The notes under the pieces: generated by a model
Database searches by the model: none
What the model saw: only the letters and a program-made list of their open reading frames with translations
Told to the model about the DNA's origin: nothing
Position numbers and translations under genes: made by a program
Shown here: piece by piece, positions 30,817 to 40,172 of the stretch
How positions within the stretch are numbered: the first letter of the stretch is position 1
Layout: every line of letters begins with the position of its first letter
IMG/VR virus record: IMGVR_UViG_3300021343_000001
Coordinates: 1 to 57,543 of that record
Strand: one strand, 5' to 3'
Source: a virus
Length of the DNA stretch: 57,543 bases

Positions 30817-30920
30817 GAATCCGCCAGTCGTGGACGCTTTACGACGTGCTTAACGCGCTCGAGGATCTCGACATCGAGCAAGCCGTGCAGCAAATCGCGA
30901 GGGAAGCAAACAGCAGATGA
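30238..30920 (+). CDS. Tail assembly chaperone, -1 frameshift product (gpGT-like, about 227 aa)
   Basis: Read as join(30238..30663,30663..30920). The ribosome decodes CCT-TTT at 30658-30663 on the heptamer CCCTTTT and slips back one base, then reads the frame that ends at 30920, giving SLLRISKKFGTDPVRIRQSW and YDVLNALEDLDIEQAVQQ, a sensible helical domain. That frame has no convincing start of its own. The 3' end overlaps the tape measure start by 4 bases, as expected. Confidence 0.8.
30657..30689 (+). promoter_or_regulatory. Programmed -1 ribosomal frameshift site
   Basis: The heptamer C-CCT-TTT (30657-30663) lies in the correct phase of the upstream frame. Four bases on, GAGACGCCC (30668-30676) pairs perfectly with GGGCGTCTC (30681-30689) around a four-base loop, giving a stable stimulatory hairpin. 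Slip site, spacing and structure are all standard, and the -1 frame is open through to the tape measure. Confidence 0.88.
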
Positions 30921-32536
30921 TCGCTGACTCACTCTACATCGCCTTCGGGCTCCAGCCTGACAAGCAGTCGATCCGCAACGCGCGCGGTGCGATCTCGAGG
31001 TTTGCCAGTGACGCGCGCCAGCGTATCGGGCAGATCGCCACGATCGGCGCTGCTGCTGTCGCGGCTGGTGCGGTCGCGGCTGGTGCTGCGTTGAAAGAAG
31101 CGCTCGACACCGCAGACGATGCAGCAAAGGCCGCGCGTCGCGTCGGCGTGACGACCGAGGCGTTGCAAGAGTTGGAGTATGCGGCGGGGCTCTCGGGCGT
31201 CGCCGTCGAGGATTTGCGCAACGGCGTGACGAAGTTGTCTGCCCGCGTCAACGACGCCGCGAAAGGCAACAAGGAACTCGTCAAGACCTTTCGAGAACTG
31301 AACCTCGACGCGAAGGAACTCGACAAGTTGTCGCCGGATCAGCAGTTCGAGAAGGTCGCCGGTGCGTTGAACAACATCGACAACCAGGGCAAGCGCACGC
31401 GCCTCACGATGAAACTGCTCGAAGAGATGGGGCCGAAGTTCGCGAGCATGTTCGCCGCAGGAGAGGAGGGCATTCGAGCCATGCGCGAGGAAGCGCAACG
31501 GCTCGGGCTCATCATCAGCGACGATCAGGCGCAAGCGGCCGAGAAGTTCAACGACCGACTGAGCAAGATTCAGCAAGTCGGGCAGGCGATGATTCGCCAG
31601 TTCTTCTTGCGGCTGCTGCCCGAGCTGAGCATGTTCCTCGATGCCTTCAAGTCCTTTAACGACCGCGAGGGGAGCGAGTTCGTCGATCTCCTCTCGGGCT
31701 CGGTGCGCATCGGCAGCAAGTTTATCCAGACCATGGCGTTTATCGTCAAGGGGATGGATCGCATCAGCAACGCCATCGGTGATTCGCGAGAGCAGTTGCT
31801 CGTGTTCGCGGCGACCTTCGGGACCGCGATGGCGATCTTCATGCCGCAAGTCACGCTGTTTGTCGGCGCGCTCGTCGCCGCGCTCGTGATCCTCGACGAC
31901 ATTCGCGCGTGGAGTGAGGGCAACCCGTCGGTGCTCGGTCAACTCGTCGGTGAGTATGACCCTGACGGCGAGGTCGCGAAGGCAGCAGCGGGCATCAAGG
32001 ATCTCTTCAAGGGTGCGCAGGATGAGACCGAGGACTTCTTCACCTTCCTGCTAAACGCGGGCAGCGAGTTCGAGAAGTGGAAGCGCGATGTTTCAAACAT
32101 CGACCTGCTCGGGGAGAACGCCGCGCAGGAATGGGAGTTGTATACGATCCAGGCCACGAACCTGTGGAACGAGATGACGGACAACCTCGCGGAAGATTTT
32201 GGCGAGTTGATCGACGACATCACGCGCAAACTCGAGCAGTTCATTGGCATCCTGAAACAGCCGCTCGATATGGCGCGCGGTGTGCTCGGGCGTGTGCAGG
32301 GTGGAGCATCTCGGCTCGCTCAAGAGGTATCATCAGGGGCGACAAGTCAGCGACTCCTGACGGGAGCGTCGAACGTCATCAACAACGCAGGGCGCTCGAT
32401 CAGTCAATCGATCTCGATGCCTATCAGCGTCGATGTCACGGGCATGACCCCGGAAGAGGCGACGAACGTCGTGCGCGGCGGCATCACGACCGCGTGGGCA
32501 GACATTCGCGACGCTTACCAGGGCGGGGAGGACTGA
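30917..32536 (+). CDS. Tail tape measure protein
   Basis: 539 residues, short for a tape measure, implying a short tail (roughly 80 nm at 0.15 nm per residue). Long helices with Ala-rich hydrophobic stretches: IGAAAVAAGAVAAGAALKEA near the N-terminus and FATFGTAMAIF-like segments near 300-330. The pattern DAAKAARRVGVTTEALQELE, then AAGLSGVAVEDLRNGVTKLS is common in tape measures. Starts in the stop of the chaperone. Confidence 0.85.
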   Translation: MIADSLYIAFGLQPDKQSIRNARGAISRFASDARQRIGQIATIGAAAVAAGAVAAGAALKEALDTADDAAKAARRVGVTTEALQELEYAAGLSGVAVEDLRNGVTKLSARVNDAAKGNKELVKTFRELNLDAKELDKLSPDQQFEKVAGALNNIDNQGKRTRLTMKLLEEMGPKFASMFAAGEEGIRAMREEAQRLGLIISDDQAQAAEKFNDRLSKIQQVGQAMIRQFFLRLLPELSMFLDAFKSFNDREGSEFVDLLSGSVRIGSKFIQTMAFIVKGMDRISNAIGDSREQLLVFAATFGTAMAIFMPQVTLFVGALVAALVILDDIRAWSEGNPSVLGQLVGEYDPDGEVAKAAAGIKDLFKGAQDETEDFFTFLLNAGSEFEKWKRDVSNIDLLGENAAQEWELYTIQATNLWNEMTDNLAEDFGELIDDITRKLEQFIGILKQPLDMARGVLGRVQGGASRLAQEVSSGATSQRLLTGASNVINNAGRSISQSISMPISVDVTGMTPEEATNVVRGGITTAWADIRDAYQGGED

Positions 32537-32537
32537 C

Positions 32538-33128
32538 ATGGCATCACCACCCATCGTGATCGAACCTCGCGCGACGCGCGGCATGACCATCCTCGACGAC
32601 AACCTCGAGGTGATCCTCGTGTGTGACGCGACCGTGCAAGAGAAGCACAACGCGAAGGCTCGCATCACGCAATACCCTCGCGAGGACCGCAGCCCGGCGA
32701 GCGACCATATCCAGCCCGAGCAACTCATGCTCGACGCTGACATCATCGTCTCGCCTACAAGCCTGATTCCAGGCGAGGCTCGACGCGGGCGCGACCGTGA
32801 CGCATACGAAGTGCTGCGCGCGCTCCAGACGCAGGGCCGCACCGTCACGCTCGTAACGTCGCTGCGCGTTTACACCGGCATGGCGCTCGGCTCGTGCATC
32901 GCGACACGCACGAGCCAGACGGGGCAGGTGCTCGAGGCGGCGACATCCTGGCAACAGATCGAGGTCGCCAACACGCAGGCGACGACCATCCCCGCGAGCG
33001 TGATCGCCGCTGTCGCTCGCTCGAGCGGCAAGGGTAAGGACAAGACAAAGGATCAGGTCTCTCAGGAAGAGGCCGAGATCGACCAGGGCAGCCTCGCCTA
33101 TGATGTGTTCTATGGAGGTGGCGAATGA
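32538..33128 (+). CDS. Dit-like baseplate protein
   Basis: 196 residues. EVILVCDATVQEKHNAKARI, then DADIIVSPTSLIPGEA and RTVTLVTSLRVYTGMALGS match the N-terminal domain of Dit-like proteins in DUF2612-type myophages. It would form the ring connecting tube to hub. Starts immediately after the tape measure. Confidence 0.7.
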   Translation: MASPPIVIEPRATRGMTILDDNLEVILVCDATVQEKHNAKARITQYPREDRSPASDHIQPEQLMLDADIIVSPTSLIPGEARRGRDRDAYEVLRALQTQGRTVTLVTSLRVYTGMALGSCIATRTSQTGQVLEAATSWQQIEVANTQATTIPASVIAAVARSSGKGKDKTKDQVSQEEAEIDQGSLAYDVFYGGGE

Positions 33129-33532
33129 TCCTGAGTTTGATCACATTGCGTCCCTCGCTGCTCGCGTACCAAACAGAGGTTGTCATCGAGGGCGTGACGC
33201 TGATTCTCGATGTCGAGTATCGTGCGCGCACAAACGATTGGTTCCTCTCGGTGTACGATGTCGCGCTCTCCCCGATCGTCGAGGGCGTGCGCGTCAACTC
33301 GAACACCGACCTGTTTCGAGGGCTACGCGATAGCAGGATGCCTGATGGCGTCTTTATCGCGCTGAGTGCCCCCGAGATCACCACGCCTCGTATCGGTCAA
33401 CTCGGTGATGCGGCAAAGCTCTACTTCGCATCTCAGGATGCGATCGACGCGCTGCGCGAGGCTGACGCAGACGGCTGGCGCGCGCTCATCACGCCGCAAG
33501 CGATCAAGTCCGTGACCCCGGTGGTGCCATGA
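33125..33532 (+). CDS. Baseplate plug protein (Pam3 gp18-like)
   Basis: 135 residues. VVIEGVTLILDVEYRARTND, WFLSVYDVALSPIVEGVRV and the C-terminal IGQLGDAAKLYFAS layout are those of the cyanophage Pam3 gp18 plug family. Overlaps both neighbours by four bases in the standard baseplate order. Confidence 0.7.
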   Translation: MILSLITLRPSLLAYQTEVVIEGVTLILDVEYRARTNDWFLSVYDVALSPIVEGVRVNSNTDLFRGLRDSRMPDGVFIALSAPEITTPRIGQLGDAAKLYFASQDAIDALREADADGWRALITPQAIKSVTPVVP

Positions 33533-34380
33533 GCAGGATTTTTGGCAGGACATACCGCCTCGTTATCGGCAAGTCCGGGCAACGCGGCGTCGAGATCACG
33601 GGGCTGCGCATCTCATTTCGCGTCGAGAAATTCGACGGGAGCACGCCCAACGTTGGCGAGATCAAGGTGTGGAACCTCTCGCAGACGACGCGAGCACTGG
33701 CGCGCGAGCCTGATACGCTCGTACAGTTGTACGCAGGCTATCAGGATGTCACGCCATTGATCTTCCTCGGCGCGGTCACTCGCGTGTCTGTCGAGGATGA
33801 TGGCGTCGACAGCGTGACGACGATCACGAGCGGCAAGCAGACGACGCAGGCGCTCCCCATCGCGCAGTCTTTCAAGGGTCAGCAAAAACTAGGAGGCTTG
33901 CTCACCAAAGTTGCCGAGCGTTACGCACCTGAAGGGGTCGACCTGAGCGCGATTCAGGACATTCCCGCGAGCGGCCCGCGCGGCATCACGCTCTCGGGTG
34001 AGCCCACGGACGTGCTCAACAAACTGACGCGCGCGAACAACCTCGATTGGTTCATCGAAGACGGTATCGTCAAGGTCGTGCCACGCGGCGCGAGCACACA
34101 GGACACCGCGTTTATCCTCTCGCCATCGTCAGGGCTCGAGGGCTCACCGCGAGCGCTCAAGCCATCTGCCAGCGTGGGAGGCTCTCGCCTGTCTGTCGAG
34201 GCTACAGCGCGCCTCAACGGCGAACTGCGCACGCGGCGTCTCGTGCAGATCGCAGGCACCACAGATCATGCCGGTTGGTATTTGATACGGCGCGTGTTGC
34301 ACGAGGGCGACCTGTGGGGCACGGGCGCGAAGAGCTGGAGCACGACCATCGAGGCAACGCCGATCGAGGAGGTAGCATGA
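33529..34380 (+). CDS. Baseplate hub protein (gpD/gp27-like)
   Basis: 283 residues. FRVEKFDGSTPNVGEIKVWN, YAGYQDVTPLIFLGAVTRV and a second barrel with IVKVVPRGASTQDTA correspond to the phage late-control D / hub fold, which forms the centre of the baseplate and binds the spike encoded next. Confidence 0.8.
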   Translation: MSRIFGRTYRLVIGKSGQRGVEITGLRISFRVEKFDGSTPNVGEIKVWNLSQTTRALAREPDTLVQLYAGYQDVTPLIFLGAVTRVSVEDDGVDSVTTITSGKQTTQALPIAQSFKGQQKLGGLLTKVAERYAPEGVDLSAIQDIPASGPRGITLSGEPTDVLNKLTRANNLDWFIEDGIVKVVPRGASTQDTAFILSPSSGLEGSPRALKPSASVGGSRLSVEATARLNGELRTRRLVQIAGTTDHAGWYLIRRVLHEGDLWGTGAKSWSTTIEATPIEEVA

Positions 34381-35186
34381 CGGACACCATCGACAAACGA
34401 ACGCCGAGCGCGGCGGAGGCGATCGGCTACGTCGCCAGGAAGGAGATCGCTAAGGTGCGCACGCGCGTTCCTGGCGTGATCCAGGCTTACGACGCGAGCG
34501 AGCAATCGTGCGAAGTCAAGGTTGGCATCAAGCGCAGGCTCGAGGACGGCACCTTCTTTGAAGACCCTGTGCTTGTGAATGTCCCGGTGATGTTCCCCCA
34601 GGGCGGCGGCTTCTGTATGCACTTCCCGCTCGAGTCAGGCGACCCCGTCATGGTCGAGTTCTGCGAGCGCTCTGTTGACGAGTGGCTGCTCGCCTCGTCG
34701 GTGATCACCAACGCCGAGCCGAGCGACCCGCGACGCTTCGACGTGAGCGACGCGACCGTCACCGCAGGGCTCTCGATCTTCGCGGACCCGATGCCCGCAG
34801 CGATGGCAAAAACAGACGCCATCACGATCGGCGTGCGCAGCGGAGACACGCGCGTCGAGATCAAATCGAGCGGCGCGATCGACATCATCAGCGATGGCGG
34901 CACGCAAATCAGCATGGCGCTCGATGGCTCGATCACGCTGACCTCGACCTCGTTCGCGAACCTTGGCGGCGCGGCGGCTTCACTGCTCGCGAAGGCAGCG
35001 GAGACGATGACCAACTTCACGAACATCGCAGCGATCATCAATGAGTTCGCATCGCTCTATGCGATCGCGCTCGCCGCTGCAAACACCGCAGGCTCGGCAG
35101 TACCTATCGTTGTCGAGCCAGGCGGGATAACGGTTCCCGCGTACACGCCAACGCCAGTCACGACCACGAAAGCGAGGGGCGTATAA
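34377..35186 (+). CDS. Central spike protein (gp138/gpV-like)
   Basis: 269 residues; ATG 34377 behind GAGGAGG. RTRVPGVIQAYDASEQSCEV, then DPVLVNVPVMFPQGGGFCMH and SGDPVMVEFCERSVDEWLL are the OB-fold features of gp138-like spikes. A beta-helix-like repeat (AIDIISDGGTQISMALDGSI, TLTS) follows. It pierces the outer membrane during infection. Confidence 0.8.
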   Translation: MTDTIDKRTPSAAEAIGYVARKEIAKVRTRVPGVIQAYDASEQSCEVKVGIKRRLEDGTFFEDPVLVNVPVMFPQGGGFCMHFPLESGDPVMVEFCERSVDEWLLASSVITNAEPSDPRRFDVSDATVTAGLSIFADPMPAAMAKTDAITIGVRSGDTRVEIKSSGAIDIISDGGTQISMALDGSITLTSTSFANLGGAAASLLAKAAETMTNFTNIAAIINEFASLYAIALAAANTAGSAVPIVVEPGGITVPAYTPTPVTTTKARGV

Positions 35187-35620
35187 TGGATCTGCTCATC
35201 GACCAGAGCACGAACGCCTTGACGCTCGTCAACGGCGACCTGGTGTTAACCTCGCCCGGCGTCGAGACCGTGGGGCAGCGCGTGTTGCTGCGCCTCGCGC
35301 TCTACCTTGGCGAATGGTTCCTGAATCAGAGCGAGGGCACACCGTGGCGCGAGTCGATCCTCGTGCGTCCGGTGGACCTCGAGTCTGTGCGCTCGATCCT
35401 CGCGACACGCATCGCGACATGCCCCGGCATCGACTCGGTGGCAGAGCTGAACCTCACGCTCGAGCGCGCGACGCGGCGGCTCTCGTTTGACTTCACGGCG
35501 CTTATCACGCAAGGCGCGCCGGGATTCGAGGATCAATCGACAATCAGCGCATCGGGGCTGATCGCGCTCGACGACTCCGAATTGCTCTGCCTTGTGGAAA
35601 TGGGAGGCGGCTACTTATGA
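35186..35620 (+). CDS. Baseplate wedge protein (gp25/gpW-like, DUF2634 group)
   Basis: 144 residues. TVGQRVLLRLALYLGEWFLN and GTPWRESILVRPVDLESVRS match the gp25/DUF2634 wedge. The TAATG overlap couples it to the spike gene. Confidence 0.85.
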   Translation: MDLLIDQSTNALTLVNGDLVLTSPGVETVGQRVLLRLALYLGEWFLNQSEGTPWRESILVRPVDLESVRSILATRIATCPGIDSVAELNLTLERATRRLSFDFTALITQGAPGFEDQSTISASGLIALDDSELLCLVEMGGGYL

Positions 35621-36813
35621 GCGGACTGACTTCAACAGGCTTCACGACGAGGCGACTGCAAGAGATCCTCGACGCGATCGACGCGGAGCTGCTCGCGAAC
35701 GTGTCGGATCAACTCAACCTCGACGGCGAGGAGAGCGTGATCGGGCAGATTCGCGGGGTGCTCGCGCAAGAGATCTCGCTCGTGTGGGAATCTCTCGCAG
35801 ACCTTTACCGCGCGCTCGATCCAAACAGCGCGGTCGGTGAGCAGCTCGACATCATCGGGCGGTTCAACGGGCTGACACGCCTTGGCGCTGCGCGAGGCAT
35901 CGGCACCATCACGGCGACCGGTACGCCCGGCACGATCATCCCCGCTGGCTCGCGCGCATCGAACAGCACGACGCAAGTCATCGTCGAGACCTCCTCCGAT
36001 GCGACCATCGGCGGGGGTGGTACGGTGTCTATCCCCGTGCGCAGCGTCGAAGCGGCGCTCGTTGTCTCGGGGGTCGACGGCATCGACACCATCGTCACGC
36101 CGGTCGCAGGGTGGGCGAGCATCAGCGCTTCGAGCGCGTTGACCGGCTCGCGTGATCAGGAGAGTGACGCGGACTATCGCGCGCGCCTCGCGTCCATTCG
36201 GGCGATCGTGGCGAGCGTCGAGGGGGCGATTCGCGCGCGACTGCTCGAAGTCGATGGCGTCGACGAGTGCCTCGTGATCAGCAACCGCACGAGCGTGACA
36301 GACAGCAACTCGACGCCGCCGCACTCGGCGCGCATCGTGATTTCGCCTGATCTCGAAGGACAAACCGCCATCGAGGAAGCCATCGCGGCGGCGATCTTCG
36401 AGACGCTCCCCGCTGGCATTGACTCGTATGGCGTGGGCTCAGAGGCGCAAGAGGCGACCGTTGTCGATGCGCAAGGGTATGATCAGACAGTGCGCTGGGA
36501 GTACGGCGAGCAGGTCGATATTTACGTGACCATGGATGTAAGCGTCAGGGTGCAAGACACGCTGCTCTCGCAATCCGAGGCAGAGACCGCGATCCGCGAG
36601 GGCATCGAGGACTACATCAATGCGCTCGATCTGGGTGACGACGTGCGCCCCTCTGCGCTGCAAGGCATCGCAGAAGATGTGGTCCCGATCTGGAGCGTCG
36701 ATACGCTCAACCTTGGCACATCGCCCGGACCGAGCGGAACGGGCTCGATCAACCTCCTGTTCAACCAGTTTGCAAACGCGGACACGGTGACAATCTCGGT
36801 GACGCTGATATGA
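35617..36813 (+). CDS. Baseplate J-like protein
   Basis: 398 residues with the gpJ layout: QEISLVWESLADLYRALDPN, then AVGEQLDIIGRFNGLTRLGA, GSRDQESDADYRARLA and VDECLVISNRTSV. Together with the gp25-like protein it forms the wedge that triggers sheath contraction. Confidence 0.9.
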   Translation: MSGLTSTGFTTRRLQEILDAIDAELLANVSDQLNLDGEESVIGQIRGVLAQEISLVWESLADLYRALDPNSAVGEQLDIIGRFNGLTRLGAARGIGTITATGTPGTIIPAGSRASNSTTQVIVETSSDATIGGGGTVSIPVRSVEAALVVSGVDGIDTIVTPVAGWASISASSALTGSRDQESDADYRARLASIRAIVASVEGAIRARLLEVDGVDECLVISNRTSVTDSNSTPPHSARIVISPDLEGQTAIEEAIAAAIFETLPAGIDSYGVGSEAQEATVVDAQGYDQTVRWEYGEQVDIYVTMDVSVRVQDTLLSQSEAETAIREGIEDYINALDLGDDVRPSALQGIAEDVVPIWSVDTLNLGTSPGPSGTGSINLLFNQFANADTVTISVTLI

Positions 36814-37373
36814 CAACCTACATCGCAGACCATCCACAGCGCGCGCGCGACCTGCTCGGGAGCAAGGTCAAGTCGGTTGACCACGTGCAGGAGATCGTCA
36901 GCGCCATCGCTGACGAGGTGCAGGTCGTCGAGGACTCGACATACGATGTCGCGCTCTCGCGCTCGGTGGAGTTCGCCACAGGCGATCAGCTCGACAAGCT
37001 CGGCGCGCTCGTCGGTGAGCGACGCGACACGCTCGACGACAACACCTATCGACGCTTTATCGCAGGCGCGATCCAGATCAAGCGATCGCTCGGCACTGCG
37101 CCGCAGATGATCGAACTCGTTTCGACGCTCACGGGCTCGCCAGACGTTCGCCTGATCGGCACGTATCCCGCAGCGTTTGCCGTCGGGTATGTCGTGCCAG
37201 AGGCGTTCTCCTCGAGCCTGCGCGCGCGCATCAAGGATCGTGTCTTGCGAGGTGCGCCCGCTGGCGTCGAGGTGCAGTTGATCGAATCCGTTGGTACAAT
37301 GCGCGAGGGTGACACGCTCTTGCTCGACGTGACGCCCGGATTTGACGGGCCTGGCATGGGAGATCTCTACTGA
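36810..37373 (+). CDS. Baseplate protein (DUF2612-like, gpI position)
   Basis: 187 residues. VEFATGDQLDKLGALVGERR, then DDNTYRRFIAGAIQIKRSLG and APAGVEVQLIESVG match DUF2612 proteins that follow gpJ in this group of myophages and link wedges to fibres. Confidence 0.8.
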   Translation: MTTYIADHPQRARDLLGSKVKSVDHVQEIVSAIADEVQVVEDSTYDVALSRSVEFATGDQLDKLGALVGERRDTLDDNTYRRFIAGAIQIKRSLGTAPQMIELVSTLTGSPDVRLIGTYPAAFAVGYVVPEAFSSSLRARIKDRVLRGAPAGVEVQLIESVGTMREGDTLLLDVTPGFDGPGMGDLY

Positions 37374-37374
37374 T

Positions 37375-38310
37375 ATGGCGACGAAACCAACATTTGCAAC
37401 CTGGAATTACGAGTGGGCAACGGCTGCCGCAGCGGGGCGCGTGACAGATCCGAGCGCCTTTCGCGCAGGCGGCTGGCCTTTCGAGAATGAGTTCCCATCG
37501 AACGCCGCGAACTACCACTTTCGCACGCTCGGTTTGTGGACCGCGTTCTTTGACGACATGTTCGGCTCCGCCGGGACGCTCACGCTCGACGCATCGAACA
37601 CCTACCTCGAGGTCACGACCGATGGCGCGAGCGCGCAGGTGTGGACCTTCGTCGGCGCAGGCACAGACTGCGAGGTCGTGAGCGACTCTTTCAACGGGAC
37701 CACCTACCTGCTCGGCGGGACAGGCTTGCGCGTGCAGACCGGAGGCACTGGCACCGAGGATGACGGCGACCTCGAATGGTTTGGATCGAACGCGGTTGAT
37801 GCCGCGGTCGGTCGCATGAACCTCTCTCGCAAGGCTGGTCATTCGACGATCACAGACGTGGGACTGAACGTCCCTTGCATGCGCCTGACCTACGCCGACG
37901 CTGATGACGCAACCGCTCCAACGGGCGACTTCGCCACGGTCTTTCCTCGCGATGAGACGTTGTATATCGACAACCTCGCCAAGGCGGTCGTCGAGATCAA
38001 CGGCTCATGGGATTCGGGGACCGGCGTGTTTTCGCTCGATTCTTATGACGGCTACAACGTCTCGAGCGTGACGCTCAACACCGCGGGCACACCGAATCAA
38101 CTCGACATTTCGGTCGCGAACACGTTCACCGCCAGCGCGATCTTCGCCACCATCCTCGATTCGGGCAATGATCCGATCATCGTCAAGGCAGGACTGAGCA
38201 AACAGATTCAGGCGACCGCGTTCAACGGAACCAACTGGGTCGATGCGTTCGATACAGTGGCATCCTTCACGGGCGGGAAGAACTGCACGATCAGCGTCGT
38301 CATCTACTGA
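37375..38310 (+). CDS. Tail fibre protein
   Basis: 311 residues; ATG 37375 chosen over a longer frame. The N-terminus (TFATWNYEWATAA and GGWPFENEFPSNAANYHFRT, LGLWTAFFDD) is a common fibre-attachment domain. The rest is beta-rich with repeated Asn/Gly/Thr patterns. First of a series of receptor-region genes, so it is expected to vary among relatives. Confidence 0.75.
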   Translation: MATKPTFATWNYEWATAAAAGRVTDPSAFRAGGWPFENEFPSNAANYHFRTLGLWTAFFDDMFGSAGTLTLDASNTYLEVTTDGASAQVWTFVGAGTDCEVVSDSFNGTTYLLGGTGLRVQTGGTGTEDDGDLEWFGSNAVDAAVGRMNLSRKAGHSTITDVGLNVPCMRLTYADADDATAPTGDFATVFPRDETLYIDNLAKAVVEINGSWDSGTGVFSLDSYDGYNVSSVTLNTAGTPNQLDISVANTFTASAIFATILDSGNDPIIVKAGLSKQIQATAFNGTNWVDAFDTVASFTGGKNCTISVVIY

Positions 38311-38322
38311 CAAGGAGGAATC

Positions 38323-38742
38323 ATGACCGTCACGACACAACAGATACGCGAGATCCAGGCGTCACTCTCGGGGCGTTCCCCGCAGTGGGTACAGCAAGGG
38401 GGTGCAGCGATCACGAGCGCGAACGGTGTGCCATCGGGAGCATCAGCAGGGGTGAGCGTGCTGAACAGCGTTGATCTGAGCGCGATCTTCACGACCGTCG
38501 CCATCGTCAAGGGCGCGAGCGTCACGGACTACGCCGGGCGCTGGTGGGGCTACAACCCCGCGCTCGGCTCGGGGACGTGGGGGCTGCTCGACAACTCCTC
38601 GCGCACCGGGCTCACGACCTCATGGCAGCAGCAGATCGCCAGCGGTTCGATCACGCGCGTCTACTTCGAGTTGACCGCGATCACAGACAGCGGATCGGAT
38701 GGCGTCGGCGCGTGGGTCGGTCCCTGCGATCCGAGCGCGTGA
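38323..38742 (+). CDS. Hypothetical tail fibre-region protein (139 aa)
   Basis: Behind AAGGAGG. Contains TQQIREIQASLSGRSPQWVQ and a beta-rich rest with GRWWGYNPALGSGTWGLLD. Unassigned; its position suggests a fibre or accessory protein. Confidence 0.65.
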   Translation: MTVTTQQIREIQASLSGRSPQWVQQGGAAITSANGVPSGASAGVSVLNSVDLSAIFTTVAIVKGASVTDYAGRWWGYNPALGSGTWGLLDNSSRTGLTTSWQQQIASGSITRVYFELTAITDSGSDGVGAWVGPCDPSA

Positions 38743-38751
38743 GGTGATGCG

Positions 38752-38946
38752 ATGAGACCATTCTTCAACAGCGGTTACTTCCCGCCCGAGAACGTCGACC
38801 CTCAGACCGAGGACAGCGCGGGGCGGATTCAGATCGCAGACGACTACCTCGACACCGAGTATGAGGCTGCCTACCAGGCAGACCAGCAGATCGAAGTGCT
38901 CGACGGACCACCGGATAACGCGATTCAGATCGCAGACGACTACTGA
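38752..38946 (+). CDS. Small acidic tail-region protein with repeated IQIADDY (64 aa)
   Basis: ATG 38752 after GAGGTGATGCG. Very acidic, with RIQIADDYLDTEYEAAYQAD and a second IQIADDY as its C-terminus. The two occurrences are a 21-base exact DNA repeat (38827-38847 and 38923-38943). Possibly a linker or fibre-tip peptide; no family recognised. Confidence 0.6.
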   Translation: MRPFFNSGYFPPENVDPQTEDSAGRIQIADDYLDTEYEAAYQADQQIEVLDGPPDNAIQIADDY

Positions 38947-38961
38947 TAAGGAGGCGACGCC

Positions 38962-39822
38962 ATGGCGATCGTGCCAACAATTCCAGACTGCGCATCGGCG
39001 GCTGCCGGTGGCACCGCGATCGGTGATTACTCGCAGCAACTCTATTCTTTCTTCAGCGCGCAGGTTGGATTCTTCGCGCTCCAGAATGTCGTGGGCGGTC
39101 CTTCCGCCGTCACGTCATTCACCGCCACGCACACCGATGGATGGCAGATCAACTTCCGCGTCTCGGGCGGCGCGATCCTGACCATGATCGACCCTGACGG
39201 CACGATCGCGGACAGCGCCTCGCCGGGCTCTCCGACGAACGCGAGCGCAGAGGTGACGTTCATCCCGTCACCCTCGGGCGTGTCTGCCAACTGCTTTTAC
39301 GCGCAGTACGGTGACGCGGTGATGTTTGGCGTCAAGGACTCGGGCAACACCTTCCCGCAGTACTGCTGCCAGATCGGCAAGATCATCCAGACAGACAACG
39401 CGAGCGATCCCGAGGTCTTCGTCGACGGGCTCGCGATCCTCGCCTACCTCCCGAACGAATCGCCGTCGTCAGGCGTCGGAGACTGGGGCTGCGTGTCGAG
39501 CGCGAATAGCCAGTGCTTTGTACGTGTCGGTGAGGCGGATTGGCAGGCATACACGTTCGGCAACACGGGCGCTGTCACGGACACGTCAGGCAATATCCGC
39601 TTCTCCTCGATCAACATCTTCGCACCCTCGACGGGTTCGCCGTCAGCTACGAATGATCCGAGCATCGGTGAGTTTCGCTTCTTGCGCATCGATGGATCTG
39701 TCGACGCAGCGCCGCTCAACGTGATCCCCTCGAGCGCGTCGAACCAGGCACAAGTTCGCCTGAACGATGTCGCGAGCGATACGCGCATGGTCGCGCTCTG
39801 GAACAAGACCGTCACGCCATAA
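38962..39822 (+). CDS. Beta-rich tail fibre-region structural protein (286 aa)
   Basis: Behind AAGGAGG. Ser/Thr/Asn/Gly-rich with a regular strand pattern (SFTATHTDGWQINFRVSGGA). A YGDAVMFGVKDSGNTFPQYC stretch contains one of several Cys. Not a recognised family, but composition and position support a fibre or receptor-binding component. Confidence 0.65.
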   Translation: MAIVPTIPDCASAAAGGTAIGDYSQQLYSFFSAQVGFFALQNVVGGPSAVTSFTATHTDGWQINFRVSGGAILTMIDPDGTIADSASPGSPTNASAEVTFIPSPSGVSANCFYAQYGDAVMFGVKDSGNTFPQYCCQIGKIIQTDNASDPEVFVDGLAILAYLPNESPSSGVGDWGCVSSANSQCFVRVGEADWQAYTFGNTGAVTDTSGNIRFSSINIFAPSTGSPSATNDPSIGEFRFLRIDGSVDAAPLNVIPSSASNQAQVRLNDVASDTRMVALWNKTVTP

Positions 39823-39831
39823 GGAGGCATC

Positions 39832-40170
39832 ATGAGCACCACCGCACAATACGTAGGACTCCCCATCACCGTCACGGCGGACACGACGCCAGCGCTGATC
39901 CCGCTGCCTGACCCGGCAACCAACCCGAGGCTCGGGAGCGATCAGATCGTGCGCCTGTTCGTGCACGAGAGCGCAGGCGTGACGGAACTCGTGAGCAACA
40001 CCGCCGCGACAAAGGGGCTCACGATCACGACCGTGGCGGCGACTGATGCCAACTTCGAGCTTGGCGCGTGGCGTCTCGGGGGCGACCTCGCCCTCTACCT
40101 CTACGCCAGTTCGAGCACAGCAGTGACGATCATTCCGGTCTACGAATCGCGAGCCGCAGCGCAGGAGTGA
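39832..40170 (+). CDS. Small beta-rich tail-region protein (112 aa)
   Basis: Behind AAGGAGG. Strand-rich with LPITVTADTTPALIPLPDP and LALYLYASSSTAVTIIPVY; could be a small fibre-tip or spike-cap domain. Not recognised. Confidence 0.65.
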   Translation: MSTTAQYVGLPITVTADTTPALIPLPDPATNPRLGSDQIVRLFVHESAGVTELVSNTAATKGLTITTVAATDANFELGAWRLGGDLALYLYASSSTAVTIIPVYESRAAAQE

Positions 40171-40172
40171 TC

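Noticed and set aside
30591-30920. Independent 109-residue gene in the second frame of the tail chaperone
   Set aside because: Its first 25 residues are shadow sequence with no ribosome site; the slip site and hairpin explain the frame better.
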